In this document: piece by piece, positions 8,630-17,712 of the stretch | Position numbering within the stretch: position 1 is the first letter of the stretch | Layout of the letters: every line of letters begins with the position of its first letter | NCBI GenBank assembly: GCA_012838585.1 | Contig: DUPB01000038.1 | Span: 1 to 47,282 of the forward strand | Source: Bacteroidales bacterium | GTDB lineage: Bacteria > Bacteroidota > Bacteroidia > Bacteroidales > Dysgonomonadaceae | DNA length: 47,282 bases | Direction: 5' to 3' | The notes under the pieces: generated by a model | What the model was told of the DNA's origin: nothing | What the model saw: only the letters and a program-made list of their open reading frames with translations | The model's database searches: none | Made by a program: the position numbers and the translations under genes

Positions 8630-10063
8630 ATGAAAAAAATATATCTTTTAATAATCGCGGCAACGCTCTTGGTCGTTTCGTGTGATGATTTCCTTAACCA
8701 GGCTCCCGTTATGCAGCAGAGTACGGAACTCACCCTTGCCACCTACAAAGGTCTGGACAACGCCACGTTTGCCGCCTACGCCCCGTTGGTAAGTACCAAC
8801 TGGTACGGGGCTTCTTTTATCATCGACGCGGAGCTGCGCAGCGGGAACGGGTATCGCGACGTGGATAAAAACTCGGGTCGTTACACGGTTCCCTATAACT
8901 TCTCCTACACTTCTACTTCCACGCCCGCGTTGTGGGGAACCGCCTATTACGTGATATCGGCGGTTAACAACGTGATCGCTGAGTTGGAAGGTAAGGCGGG
9001 AGTAGATGGGGTTACCCAGCAAGACGTGGATAACTTGCACGCGGAGTGCCTTTTCCTGAGGGGACTCGCGCACTTTGATCTCGTACGTACGTACGCGAAG
9101 CAATACACGGTAGATAAAACCTCGTTAGGAGTTCCCTACGTGTTCATCACCGACCCGGCTGGACAACCGGCCCGGGATGATGTTGCAACGGTGTACAACA
9201 ACATCGTTACCGACCTCACCACGGCTGAGGGGCTTATTGCAGACGGCTATACCCGTGGTGGGGTGGCCAGCAAGACCTCCGTTGCCAGCAAGCTGGCTAT
9301 TCAAGCACTGCTTTCCAGGGTGTACCTATACATGGGAGAGTGGCAAAAATCGGCCAATTACGCTACTACGGTAATCAACAGCGGTACGTACGATTTATGG
9401 AAGGCTGATGAGTACGCGGCCGCGTTTAAGGAAGACGCGCAGTCGGGCGGAGAGGTAATATTCGACGTGTACGGCTTGAAGTCCAACAGTTATGACGGGT
9501 ACTGGGACGGTATTAGCTACCTTACCCGGCCCGATGGCTATTCGGATGCCGCCGCGAGCAATGACCTTGTCGAACTCTACGATGATGGCGACGTGAGGGG
9601 CACCATGTTTATTCAGGACCTCAACGAGGCACCGGCGGGAACCTATTGGACCACCAAGTACGCCGGGAAAGATAAGGGAACGCCCGATGTGAGTAACACC
9701 ATCGTGTTGCGTTTGAGCGAGATGTACCTTAACCGGGCAGAGGCGATCACGCGCGGGGCTACCGTTTCGGGAGTGACCGCCGTGTCGGACCTGAACGCGA
9801 TTAGAACGAATCGTGGGGCATCTGAAATCGCTAGCGCCGGTGTGAACGACGTGTTGAAAGAGCGCCGCCTGGAACTTGCTTGGGAAGGGCATCACTGGTA
9901 TGACCTCGCCCGCACCAGGGGAAGCGTGACCCGCGTGCACTACAGCGGGGCGGAAGTGGCCCGGAACATACCGGCCGACAGCCACTACTGGGCACTGCCT
10001 ATCAACAAGAGAGAGCTGGAAGTAAACGAGAACCTCGTTCAGAACCCAGGCTACGATAAGTAA
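8630..10063 (+). CDS. SusD/RagB-family nutrient-binding lipoprotein
   Basis: This 477-residue lipoprotein (lipobox VVSC, Cys18) has the SusD layout. The N-terminal region has the DDFLNQAPV signature and helices with TPR-like character such as LHAECLFLRGLAHFDLVRTYAKQY. The C-terminal part has RLSEMYLNRAEAI, LNAIRTNRGA and LKERRLELAWEGHHWYDLARTRG. SusD proteins sit on the cell surface, bind the oligosaccharide or peptide ligand and cap the SusC channel. It lies 67 bp after susC. At 477 residues it is at the short end for the family. Confidence 0.97.
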   Translation: MKKIYLLIIAATLLVVSCDDFLNQAPVMQQSTELTLATYKGLDNATFAAYAPLVSTNWYGASFIIDAELRSGNGYRDVDKNSGRYTVPYNFSYTSTSTPALWGTAYYVISAVNNVIAELEGKAGVDGVTQQDVDNLHAECLFLRGLAHFDLVRTYAKQYTVDKTSLGVPYVFITDPAGQPARDDVATVYNNIVTDLTTAEGLIADGYTRGGVASKTSVASKLAIQALLSRVYLYMGEWQKSANYATTVINSGTYDLWKADEYAAAFKEDAQSGGEVIFDVYGLKSNSYDGYWDGISYLTRPDGYSDAAASNDLVELYDDGDVRGTMFIQDLNEAPAGTYWTTKYAGKDKGTPDVSNTIVLRLSEMYLNRAEAITRGATVSGVTAVSDLNAIRTNRGASEIASAGVNDVLKERRLELAWEGHHWYDLARTRGSVTRVHYSGAEVARNIPADSHYWALPINKRELEVNENLVQNPGYDK

Positions 10064-10105
10064 TCGAAGCCCGATAATAATGTTTAACTTGCAAAACAGA
10101 GTAAT

Positions 10106-11008
10106 ATGAATAAAATAATAGTATATATCACTGTGCTGGCAGGTATCCTGTTGTTAGGCGCTTGTAACTTGAACGAATATCCCAAGTTCGACGATGCCGA
10201 TGCATTCGTGGCCTTTCAAGGAACCCGGTTTTCAGTGAACGAGTTCGAGGTAGATGAGAACAACGATACCATTATCCCTACCTTACGTGTCCCGGTTCGG
10301 TTAACTTCGCTAAGCGGGTTGCCTAGCACCGTTGGCTTCAAAGTGATTGATGGTACCGCGGTGGCCGGTAGGGACTTCAAGTTGAAAGGGGGAGCCTCCG
10401 TCCTTAACTTTGATGGCGATGTTGAAAATGCCGTTCGGTATATCGAGTTGGATGTTATCCCGCACATCGGTGAGTTCACTGGAGACCTGGTGTTCAGCCT
10501 TGCCCTTACTAGTTCAGGAGAGGTGAACATGGGGGGTAACGACACGGTCAGCGTGACCATCATGGATAAGGATCACCCGCTATCCGCGATATTGGGTTCC
10601 TACACGGGATCAGGTGATGACGCGTGGGGTGGCGGTGTTTATTCTTGGAGCAACGTGGTGTTTGAAAAAGACGAAAGCGACATCACTAAAATCTGGATAG
10701 TTAACGTCTTTTCTGGTTATCCTTCACCTTTAAAAGTATACGGCGTTGTTAACGAGGAAAAGACGGAGATAAGCGTGCCCGTTACCCAAGACGTGGGGAC
10801 GATAAGCGGATATACTGGTCGTTTTGCCGCGGCAACGATTCCCTACTCGCTATTACCGGATGGGGAGAAGCTGATCTTTAGCATTGATGGAGGTACGGTA
10901 GCGCTAACACAGCCCTATCAGGTAGGGATACAGGCTATTAATCCGTCCACCGGGGTATCAGCCGGGTGGTTCGAGAGGGTAACAGGCCTCAAATACGTGA
11001 AGAATTAA
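10106..11008 (+). CDS. SusE-position surface lipoprotein with Calx-beta-like domain
   Basis: This 300-residue protein has a lipoprotein signal (lipobox LGAC, Cys20). Residues about 35-155 resemble a Calx-beta fold, with PSTVGFKVIDGTAVAGRDFKL, then DLVFSLAL and NDTVSVTIMDKD. The rest looks like a second beta-rich domain (SAILGSYTGSGDD onward). It sits 42 bp after SusD, where SusCD loci typically encode extra surface glycan- or protein-binding lipoproteins, so a ligand-binding accessory role is inferred. No enzymatic motif is visible. Confidence 0.75.
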   Translation: MNKIIVYITVLAGILLLGACNLNEYPKFDDADAFVAFQGTRFSVNEFEVDENNDTIIPTLRVPVRLTSLSGLPSTVGFKVIDGTAVAGRDFKLKGGASVLNFDGDVENAVRYIELDVIPHIGEFTGDLVFSLALTSSGEVNMGGNDTVSVTIMDKDHPLSAILGSYTGSGDDAWGGGVYSWSNVVFEKDESDITKIWIVNVFSGYPSPLKVYGVVNEEKTEISVPVTQDVGTISGYTGRFAAATIPYSLLPDGEKLIFSIDGGTVALTQPYQVGIQAINPSTGVSAGWFERVTGLKYVKN

Positions 11009-11045
11009 AGCGAGTGATAACGATAAATAATAATACGAATTGAAT

Positions 11046-12743
11046 ATGAAAAATATCTTGCTATATCTATCAATCGTCTTGGCGATCCTTGCTGCCGGTT
11101 GTACCACTTTCGAGGTAGAGGACTCTTTAACGTTGCCCGATCCCCCGGCGGTAAAAATCTCTAATATCAACGCCGAGAGCGAGTCCATCTCCTTTAACGT
11201 GTCGCCTGCCGGTGAGGCTGGCTTCTACGCGTGGGTGGTGGTAAAGGGTGAGAAGCCCAATACTGACCTGAAGCCAATGAGCGTGCTTCAGAAAACCGCC
11301 GCGGGAGTCGCGAACGGGATTGCCGATTACTCCAAGACCCGCGACACTCATGTCGTGGTTGAAGATCTTACACCCTACACGGTGTACCAGATTTACGCCG
11401 TCGTGGCGAGTGTCGACGGGGTGGTGAGTGAAGTTAAGAATGCCAGCATCCGCACGAAGGATGATGGGGATAAGCCTGCACCCTCAAAGGTCGGGATTAA
11501 GGATACCACCGTCACGATTACTTTCCATGAGCCGATTCAACGGGGCACGGGGAAGGTGTACGTCTCTTACTTCGCGAAAAACACCCTTTCCGGGGCTAAA
11601 CCGCTGGTGGTTGATCCAGGGTACGAGAAGTTTAACCCACAAGACATTCAAGTGGATGAAGAAAACTTGTCGGTTAGCGGAAACAGCCTGGTGGTGCAGT
11701 TGCCTTCCGCTCCCGCGGGAGCTTACGCCAGCATCACCTACGAGGTCAACGCGGTACGCGATCTTGAGGGGAATGGTTCGAAAGCTTTCGAACAAAAGGC
11801 CGATACCTTGGTGAAAGGTGCTCCATCGGGGGGGATAACCGTGCGGTTGGCTACGACCACGTGGGCTTTACAAAGCGAGTTCGAGGAGATTAACCCCGAC
11901 ACGCTGGTATCGTTTTCCGACTGGAAGAACTTGAAGGTAATCGCCTTGCCTGAAGAGGGAATCACCGCGGCCAAAAAGTTAGCCAAGGTACCTACCTTTG
12001 TCTACAAGGAGCCTGGTAAGTTCACCACGGTCGACGTGAAAAAGTGGGGACTGGTAGAGGGTATCCCCTCGTTCTACCTGCCTGAAGCGCCCGCGTTTGG
12101 AGCGACCGTAGATCTCAATATCCCTGCCGATGCCTTCGAGGACGTGTACGGCAACACCAGCGAGGAGTTGTCGATAAAGGATAACTATCTCTACAGCTAT
12201 GGCTACACGTTGGATGCTATCTTGGGTACCTGGCAAATCCATGGCATTAGTGCCTCTTCCGGTGCCGCGATTGCCCCGGAAACGGTTATTATCGCCGTTG
12301 ATCCCGATTCAGATGATGAGTTTGGAGTGATCATTAAAGGGATGGGCAAGAATATTACCGGTGTAGAAGTTGCTCCGGTATCCGCCGTTTTAGACCCCGT
12401 TTTCGGGACGTTAACCGTTCCAGATTGGCAACTGCTGGTTGAAGGTTGGCAGCATCCCAATCCTACCGTGCCTAAAAGCGACTTTTTATTCGCTACGTAC
12501 AATAGCCCGGCTATCGTGTTCTCGGTCTCCTCACCGGGCAATATAACGGGAGCCAACGACGTATGGGGGTACGGTCTGGCAGATGATGACGGCAACTGGC
12601 TTGGTGCCGTACGCTGGTACGATCCATCCACCACCTGGAAGCGCATATCCATGGAAACTGCTGCCATCCCGCTAGCCGCACCGAGTTCGGTGGTAAGCGA
12701 TGAGGTTCCATTGTTGAAAACGGGACGTACGTTTAACAGGTAA
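11046..12743 (+). CDS. Large surface lipoprotein with Ig/FN3-like domains in the SusCD operon
   Basis: The ORF track starts at a TTG (11040), but the ATG at 11046 gives a better signal peptide (MKNILLYLSIVLAILAAGC, lipobox AAGC, Cys19) and a 565-residue protein. An FN3/Ig-like segment lies at about 30-125 (AVKISNINAESESISFNV ... YTVYQIYAVVASVDGVVSEVKNASIRT). A second Ig-like or SLH-adhesin-like segment follows (DTTVTITFHEPIQRGTGKVYV), and the C-terminal region is beta-rich. No catalytic motif was seen. As the last gene of the SusCD operon, before a strong terminator, it is probably a surface ligand-binding protein, but the function is inferred from position only. Confidence 0.75.
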   Translation: MKNILLYLSIVLAILAAGCTTFEVEDSLTLPDPPAVKISNINAESESISFNVSPAGEAGFYAWVVVKGEKPNTDLKPMSVLQKTAAGVANGIADYSKTRDTHVVVEDLTPYTVYQIYAVVASVDGVVSEVKNASIRTKDDGDKPAPSKVGIKDTTVTITFHEPIQRGTGKVYVSYFAKNTLSGAKPLVVDPGYEKFNPQDIQVDEENLSVSGNSLVVQLPSAPAGAYASITYEVNAVRDLEGNGSKAFEQKADTLVKGAPSGGITVRLATTTWALQSEFEEINPDTLVSFSDWKNLKVIALPEEGITAAKKLAKVPTFVYKEPGKFTTVDVKKWGLVEGIPSFYLPEAPAFGATVDLNIPADAFEDVYGNTSEELSIKDNYLYSYGYTLDAILGTWQIHGISASSGAAIAPETVIIAVDPDSDDEFGVIIKGMGKNITGVEVAPVSAVLDPVFGTLTVPDWQLLVEGWQHPNPTVPKSDFLFATYNSPAIVFSVSSPGNITGANDVWGYGLADDDGNWLGAVRWYDPSTTWKRISMETAAIPLAAPSSVVSDEVPLLKTGRTFNR

Positions 12744-12782
12744 TGTTTGGCATGTAGTAAGTTGAACATTTGTTTTAATGAA

Positions 12783-12829
12783 CGAAAAGGAGGAGGCATG
12801 CGAAAAGAAGCGGTGCCCCCTCCTTTTCG
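12783..12829 (+). terminator. Terminator of the SusCD operon
   Basis: CGAAAAGGAGGAGGCA and TGCCCCCTCCTTTTCG form a 16-bp stem with one mismatch around a 15-nt loop, about 40 bp after the stop of the fourth operon gene. Confidence 0.8.
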
Positions 12830-12836
12830 CGTTATA

Positions 12837-12868
12837 TTTGCGGGAATAAAGATTTTATGCTACTTTTG
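12837..12868 (+). promoter_or_regulatory. Promoter of the subtilase/PorV-like operon
   Basis: TTTG (12837-12840), 20 nt, then TACTTTTG (12861-12868) is a good match to the Bacteroidota -33/-7 promoter. The leader to the ATG at 12995 is over 110 nt and contains a possible long-range stem (TGTTGGAA near 12902 with TTCCAACG near 12946). Confidence 0.7.
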
Positions 12869-12994
12869 TTGATTGGGAATGGCTCTGTCCCGCTCCTTTC
12901 GTGTTGGAAGTCCAGCATGAGGATTGTTTACGTGCGAGGGGATAATTCCAACGCGTTCATGTTAACGGATCATTGAATCATTTAATTGAATCGT

Positions 12995-13669
12995 ATGAAA
13001 CAGCTACTATTAAGTTTTCTTTTCATCTGTGCTGTTATGGGGTCAACGGCACAGGATATAACCACCACGTGGCCCTATCTATACCCCGATTTCAAGGAGG
13101 GAACGGTCTACTTCAACGGCAAGACAACACTGGTGGCACCGTTTAACGTGCACCTGTTGAAAAGCTCGTTGCACTACCTGGATAACGAGCAGGTAAAACA
13201 GGTGACCACCTCCGATATCGCTTTGGTAATCATTGGCGAAGACAACTACTATGCCCGGGATAATCAACTTATGCGTGTCATAAGTGGTGACAGCACAGGC
13301 TTCGTGGCAGAGTTGGTGTTGGCCGATATTGATGCTTTGACGGAAAGCGGGGGTGCTTATGGCTCCTCCTCTAACGTGCAGGCCACCCGCAAGCTCTCCT
13401 CTTTAGAGGTGGGCGGAATCCACGTGACCAACCATGTGGAGTTGAAAAACAATAAAGATAACGGGACGCTACTACCGGTGAAAACTACCTATTACATCGT
13501 AACGAATGACGCGGTCTACCCGGCTACCCGGAAAGGGATGGAGTCGATGTTACCCGACCACGCGAAAAGTGATCTAAGGCGTTATGTTAAACAGCATAAC
13601 GTGAAATGGAACCGCCCGGAGACTTTGCACCTACTGCTTGACTTTTTAAAAGAGTTACCTAACGAATGA
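12995..13669 (+). CDS. Secreted protein of unknown function, first gene of the subtilase operon
   Basis: The track starts at TTG 12986. The in-frame ATG at 12995 gives a clean signal peptide (MKQLLLSFLFICAVMGSTAQ, cleavage near Gln20) and 224 residues. I do not recognise a family. The mature protein is beta-rich and starts DITTTWPYLYPDFKEGTVYFNGKTTLVAPFN. It has no Cys pairs or catalytic motif and ends with a helical charged tail (HAKSDLRRYVKQHNVKW). Its stop overlaps the subtilase start (ATGA), so the genes are translationally coupled. A role tied to that protease, for example as inhibitor, chaperone or substrate, is only an inference from context. Confidence 0.8.
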   Translation: MKQLLLSFLFICAVMGSTAQDITTTWPYLYPDFKEGTVYFNGKTTLVAPFNVHLLKSSLHYLDNEQVKQVTTSDIALVIIGEDNYYARDNQLMRVISGDSTGFVAELVLADIDALTESGGAYGSSSNVQATRKLSSLEVGGIHVTNHVELKNNKDNGTLLPVKTTYYIVTNDAVYPATRKGMESMLPDHAKSDLRRYVKQHNVKWNRPETLHLLLDFLKELPNE

Positions 13670-16383
13670 AAAAAATCTACTGGTCGCTTGTTTTCGTTGC
13701 ATGCATCGCCTGTTCGAACGAGGAGATAATACAAAAGGAGGAGACTGCACCCGAGGAAATAGAGGTCGTGATACCCCAGGAGTACGAAATGGGATTCGTG
13801 CGCCTGATGGTCACGGATGATCTCTCAGACAAGATGGAGGCCGCCGCGTTTGCCGGTAAATCGCGGACAAAGGCAATGGCGGCAGATCATGTCATTGCAC
13901 AGCTTAAGGTGCGGTCAATGAAACGAACCTTCCCACACTCCGGCCGTTTCGAGGAGCGTTCTCGCAAAGCAGGATTACACCTTTGGTACGATGTGGAGTT
14001 CGACTCGGAAGTGCCGTTGGAAGAGGTCCGCACCCAGCTGTCTGTTATACGGGGAGTTAGAGATGTAGAGTATCGTCCCAAGGCGGTGCGGTATGATAAT
14101 GGGGGTGTTATCGAGGTGGTTCAACAAGTGGCTCAAAACGTGGCCCAACCTGCAGCTACAATGCCTTTTGATGACCCGCGGCTCCCCAGCCAGTGGCACT
14201 ATTATAACGACGGCTCCCTGGGGAGCAGGTTCCTCGCGGGTGCTGATATCAACCTTTTTAACGCGTGGAGCTATACCACGGGTACCCCGGATGTGATTGT
14301 CGCGATTGTAGATGGTGGAATTGATTATACCCATGAGGACCTCGCGGCAAACATGTGGGTGAATCTCGCGGAAAAGAACGGTACCGCAACCGTGGACGAT
14401 GATGGGAATGGCTATAAGGATGATATCCACGGCTACAACTTCGTGGCAGATATTGGGAGGCTGGTCCCGCATAATCACGGGACCCACGTGGCTGGTGTTG
14501 TTGCAGCGGTAACGAATAACGGGAAGGGGATTGCCGGTATCGCGGGCGGTAATGGAAAGGCCAATAGCGGTGTCCGTTTGATGTCTTGCCAAATCTTCGT
14601 GGATGATGATGACCCCTACTCGGGCAATGCCGGTCAGCATGGAGCCACTGCCATCAAATACGCCGCGGATAACGGAGCCGTTATCTGCCAGAACAGTTGG
14701 GGGTACCCTACGCTAACCGAAACTCCTGGTTCTGATAAGGCGGCTATTGACTATTTTATTGCCAACGCGGGCATTGATGAAAACGGCAAGCAGACCGGTC
14801 CCATGCGCGGCGGAATCGTGATATTCGCGGCTGGGAATGAAGACCGCGAAGCGGCCGCACCAGCCAACTACGAGAAGGTGGTGGCGGTCTCCTCCATAGC
14901 CCCGGATTACAGGAAAGCGTACTATTCCAATTACGGGGATTGGGTAGACCTGGCGGCACCGGGAGGGGATGTCAAGAGCTTTGGAAATAGCGGAACCGTG
15001 CTAAGCACGGTGGTAAACGGGTATGGCTACATGCAGGGTACATCCATGGCATGCCCGCACGTGTCGGGCGTGGCCGCTCTTGTTCTCTCTTACCACAAAA
15101 GTAGCGGCTATAATCCAGACATGTTACGCAGCAGGTTGGAAAGCGGCAAATTGAATCTTGATGGGTATAATTCGAGCTACAAAGGAAAGTTAGGGGGGTT
15201 GGTGAATGCTCACGCTGCCCTGGCATCCGGCAGTACCCGACCGCCCAATACCATCAGAGTACTAAATAGCAACGTGCAGTCGAATATAGTTACGCTAAGT
15301 TGGACTGTTCCCAGTGATCCGGATGATGGCAAGCCTTCGGGATTCAACGTTTACGTTCGTAAAACCTCGTTGACAGGTATCAACGTGAAAAATCCTCCTG
15401 CAGATGTGGAGATCCGTACTTTCCCCATTGGAAACTTTAATCCAGGAGATCAGTTTGAGGTGCAAGTTCAGGGACTTGATTTTGATACGCGTTACTATTT
15501 CGCGGTGGCCGCCTTTGATTTTTCCGGGAACTTTTCGTCCCTCTCACCTCAGGTTTCCCAAACCACTTTATCGAATCTCCCTCCCACGATTACCGTGTTG
15601 GATAGTACAAACGCCATAGTGAGAGCTCACCAGACCGTAGTGCTTCGGTTTACCGGAAGCGATCCGGACAATCACGCGATTTGGTGGAGCGTTGATCCCC
15701 TCATAGAGGGTGTCTCCTTGATTGACATGGGGGGTGGTCAGGTCCAGCTGAGCATCATCGGCAAGCAGGTGTCCCCGGGGAAGTATAACCTGGAACTGCT
15801 CTTGGAGGACGAGTACGGTGCCTTTGCCAAGGAGATTGTCCGTTTCCAGGTCTTCGAGAACCAGCCCCCCGCGATTGTTGACAACTTGAATGACTTGCCC
15901 ATTGACGGGTTAAGTAAGGAGATCTCTTTCTCGATCCCTGATCACTTTGTGGATCCTGATGGTGAGCTGCTTCGGTTTACCGTTGAGAATTCCGCGCCAC
16001 ATGTCGTGAATGTGAATGAAAACGGAGGACAACTCTACATCGTCTCCCTTGCTTACGGCCTCGCGCGTGTAACCGTTACCGCCACGGATGCGATGGGCTT
16101 GTCCGTTTCGCAACAGTTCAGCGTTCTTGTCCGGGATGGGTCGCAAGAGATCGATATATACCCTAACCCGGTGAAAGATGTTGTATGGATAAGGACGGCA
16201 GAAAACCAAAACTCGGTTGTTACCATTTATAATAGTGCAGGGGTAAAGGTCTTTGAAAATGAGGGGAACATCTCCCCTTTTGCCCCGCTGAAAGTCGACA
16301 TGTCCTCCTTTAGTGCCGGGGTCTATAGCGTTACTATCGCGTACTCCGGGAAAAACATATACAAGCAGATCGTAAAGTTATGA
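13666..16383 (+). CDS. Subtilisin-like (S8) serine protease with lipobox and T9SS sorting domain
   Basis: This is a 905-residue multidomain protease. The N-terminus looks like a lipoprotein signal (VACIAC, Cys16). Residues about 40-145 resemble a fervidolysin-type propeptide. The S8 catalytic domain follows, with Asp216 (VDGGIDYTHED), His271 (HNHGTHVAG), oxyanion Asn391 (AAGN) and Ser460 (GTSMACPHVSG). An FN3 domain lies at about 530-620, and cadherin/Ig-like repeats (LPPTITVLD, QPPAIVDNL) follow. The last ~75 residues (IDIYPNPVKDVVWIRT ... YKQIVKL) are a type A T9SS sorting domain, which directs cargo across the outer membrane. All catalytic residues are present, so it should be active. A lipobox on T9SS cargo is unusual. 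Its stop overlaps the start of the PorV-like gene. Confidence 0.95.
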   Translation: MKKIYWSLVFVACIACSNEEIIQKEETAPEEIEVVIPQEYEMGFVRLMVTDDLSDKMEAAAFAGKSRTKAMAADHVIAQLKVRSMKRTFPHSGRFEERSRKAGLHLWYDVEFDSEVPLEEVRTQLSVIRGVRDVEYRPKAVRYDNGGVIEVVQQVAQNVAQPAATMPFDDPRLPSQWHYYNDGSLGSRFLAGADINLFNAWSYTTGTPDVIVAIVDGGIDYTHEDLAANMWVNLAEKNGTATVDDDGNGYKDDIHGYNFVADIGRLVPHNHGTHVAGVVAAVTNNGKGIAGIAGGNGKANSGVRLMSCQIFVDDDDPYSGNAGQHGATAIKYAADNGAVICQNSWGYPTLTETPGSDKAAIDYFIANAGIDENGKQTGPMRGGIVIFAAGNEDREAAAPANYEKVVAVSSIAPDYRKAYYSNYGDWVDLAAPGGDVKSFGNSGTVLSTVVNGYGYMQGTSMACPHVSGVAALVLSYHKSSGYNPDMLRSRLESGKLNLDGYNSSYKGKLGGLVNAHAALASGSTRPPNTIRVLNSNVQSNIVTLSWTVPSDPDDGKPSGFNVYVRKTSLTGINVKNPPADVEIRTFPIGNFNPGDQFEVQVQGLDFDTRYYFAVAAFDFSGNFSSLSPQVSQTTLSNLPPTITVLDSTNAIVRAHQTVVLRFTGSDPDNHAIWWSVDPLIEGVSLIDMGGGQVQLSIIGKQVSPGKYNLELLLEDEYGAFAKEIVRFQVFENQPPAIVDNLNDLPIDGLSKEISFSIPDHFVDPDGELLRFTVENSAPHVVNVNENGGQLYIVSLAYGLARVTVTATDAMGLSVSQQFSVLVRDGSQEIDIYPNPVKDVVWIRTAENQNSVVTIYNSAGVKVFENEGNISPFAPLKVDMSSFSAGVYSVTIAYSGKNIYKQIVKL

Positions 16384-17300
16384 GAAAAAGTTGCCTCGTT
16401 ATCCTAATGCCCTTGTTGTTCGCTCTTCCTGACGCGTACGGGCAGAGTGTCTCCTTTTTAAATAGTCCCGTGGATGCCCGCTTGGCGGCATTAGGGAATA
16501 CAGGCTACGTCCTTTTATCGCCTTTCGCGGTGCAACATAACAGCGCGGCCATCACGTTGGAAGGAAAGCCTTCCCTGGGGATAGGTGCCACCTTCCTGAA
16601 GTGGCAGCCCAAGGCATCCGATGCCACGCTCTTTAACGCCGCGGGTTATAAGGCGTTCAACAAGTGGGGGATAACAGCAGGGGTGCGATCCAATAAATTC
16701 AACGAGATTATAAAGACAGACGATCATGGGACACCCCGTGGTAGCTTTGTGCCATCTGAACTCGACCTCTCCCTGGGGTTGGCTTTTCGGGTGAACACGC
16801 GTATTTCGTTGGGGATGTCGTTTCGACACCTCTCCTCGAAGCTGGATGATGATGCTGCCACCTCCGCCATCGCGTCAGATCTGTCGTTTCTATACCACCG
16901 GGATGATTTACGCTTGGGCTTAGGGGTCTCCAATATCGGTTCGAAAGTTGATTACGGACGTGAAAAGTACACGTTGCCTACCCGGCTAAAGTCGGGCGTA
17001 GCCTATCAATTGTTGGACAAACAGCCACATGCCCTTTTGGCAACGGCAGACCTGTTTTATCAAATAACGCCGGGATACAGTGGCTTGGCAAGCGGTCTTG
17101 GAGCAGAGTATAGTTATAACAACCTGCTCGCTTTTAGGGCAGGCTATCATTTCGAGGGTAAGGATGTTGGGCCTTCCTACGCGACTGTGGGGGGCGGGCT
17201 GCAGTTTGCCGGGGTTTCTTTGGATTTGGCTTACATGATCGCGGGAAGTGGCAACCCGATGGCGCAGACCTTGATGTTTTCCCTGAAATGGTCAAATTAG
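16380..17300 (+). CDS. PorV/PorQ-family outer membrane protein
   Basis: The 306-residue protein has a signal peptide (cleavage near DAYGQ) and begins SVSFLNSPVDARLAALGNTG, the PorV/PorQ (UPF0164) start pattern. Alternating beta-strands and a final LMFSLKWSN strand fit an outer-membrane barrel. In T9SS, PorV shuttles cargo to the attachment complex and PorQ works with PorZ at the surface. The ATGA overlap with a T9SS-tagged protease gene suggests a dedicated PorV-like partner or carrier for that protease, which is an inference. It could also be the main PorQ of the organism; a genome-wide count of paralogues would tell. Confidence 0.8.
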   Translation: MRKSCLVILMPLLFALPDAYGQSVSFLNSPVDARLAALGNTGYVLLSPFAVQHNSAAITLEGKPSLGIGATFLKWQPKASDATLFNAAGYKAFNKWGITAGVRSNKFNEIIKTDDHGTPRGSFVPSELDLSLGLAFRVNTRISLGMSFRHLSSKLDDDAATSAIASDLSFLYHRDDLRLGLGVSNIGSKVDYGREKYTLPTRLKSGVAYQLLDKQPHALLATADLFYQITPGYSGLASGLGAEYSYNNLLAFRAGYHFEGKDVGPSYATVGGGLQFAGVSLDLAYMIAGSGNPMAQTLMFSLKWSN

Positions 17301-17354
17301 GTTCTTGACAATAAAAAATATCCTAATCAAAGCCATTTGAATAAAAAAAATATG

Positions 17355-17362
17355 TACATTTG
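17355..17362 (+). promoter_or_regulatory. -7 box of tRNA-Lys
   Basis: TACATTTG fits TAnnTTTG, 12 nt before the tRNA. A TTTG lies at 17336-17339 with slightly short spacing. Confidence 0.55.
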
Positions 17363-17374
17363 CAGGCTGAAAAT

Positions 17375-17450
17375 GACTCCGTAGCTCAGTCGGTAGAGCA
17401 ATTGACTCTTAATCAATGGGCCGAGGGTTCGAATCCCTCCGGGGTCACCA
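17375..17450 (+). tRNA. tRNA-Lys (anticodon CTT)
   Basis: This is a complete 76-nt cloverleaf. The acceptor GACTCCG pairs with CGGGGTC (one G-U), the D-arm contains GTAGCTCAG, the anticodon stem ATTGA/TCAAT encloses loop CTCTTAA (anticodon CTT, reading AAG), and the T-loop has GGTTCGAATCC. The CCA end is encoded. No integration scar or att-like repeat was seen at its 3' end. Confidence 0.97.
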
Positions 17451-17459
17451 TGTTAATAG

Positions 17460-17492
17460 AGACTTGCAGGCGATGTCCCGCAGGTCTTTTTC
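17460..17492 (+). terminator. Terminator after tRNA-Lys
   Basis: AGACTTGCAGG pairs with CCCGCAGGTCT (one mismatch, one wobble) and is followed by a run of T. Confidence 0.7.
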
Positions 17493-17712
17493 ACATGTGA
17501 GTGTATTTTGTCGTTCACAAATAGGTCATTTTATCGCGTATGTAGCCATCAGGCTTATCAAAAAAAGAGGTAAAACAGGATAGGGAAGGAAAATAACGCG
17601 TGGGAAAATAAAAAAAAAGGAAAAAGCTTGTTTTTCACCAAAAAATTGCGAACTTTGTAAAAAAAACTGTGTTATAATTGAAAAGTATATCCATCAACTA
17701 AGTTTTATACAT

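Noticed and set aside
17375-17450. tRNA-Lys as an integration site
   Set aside because: No integrase and no repeat of the tRNA 3' end were found in the window.
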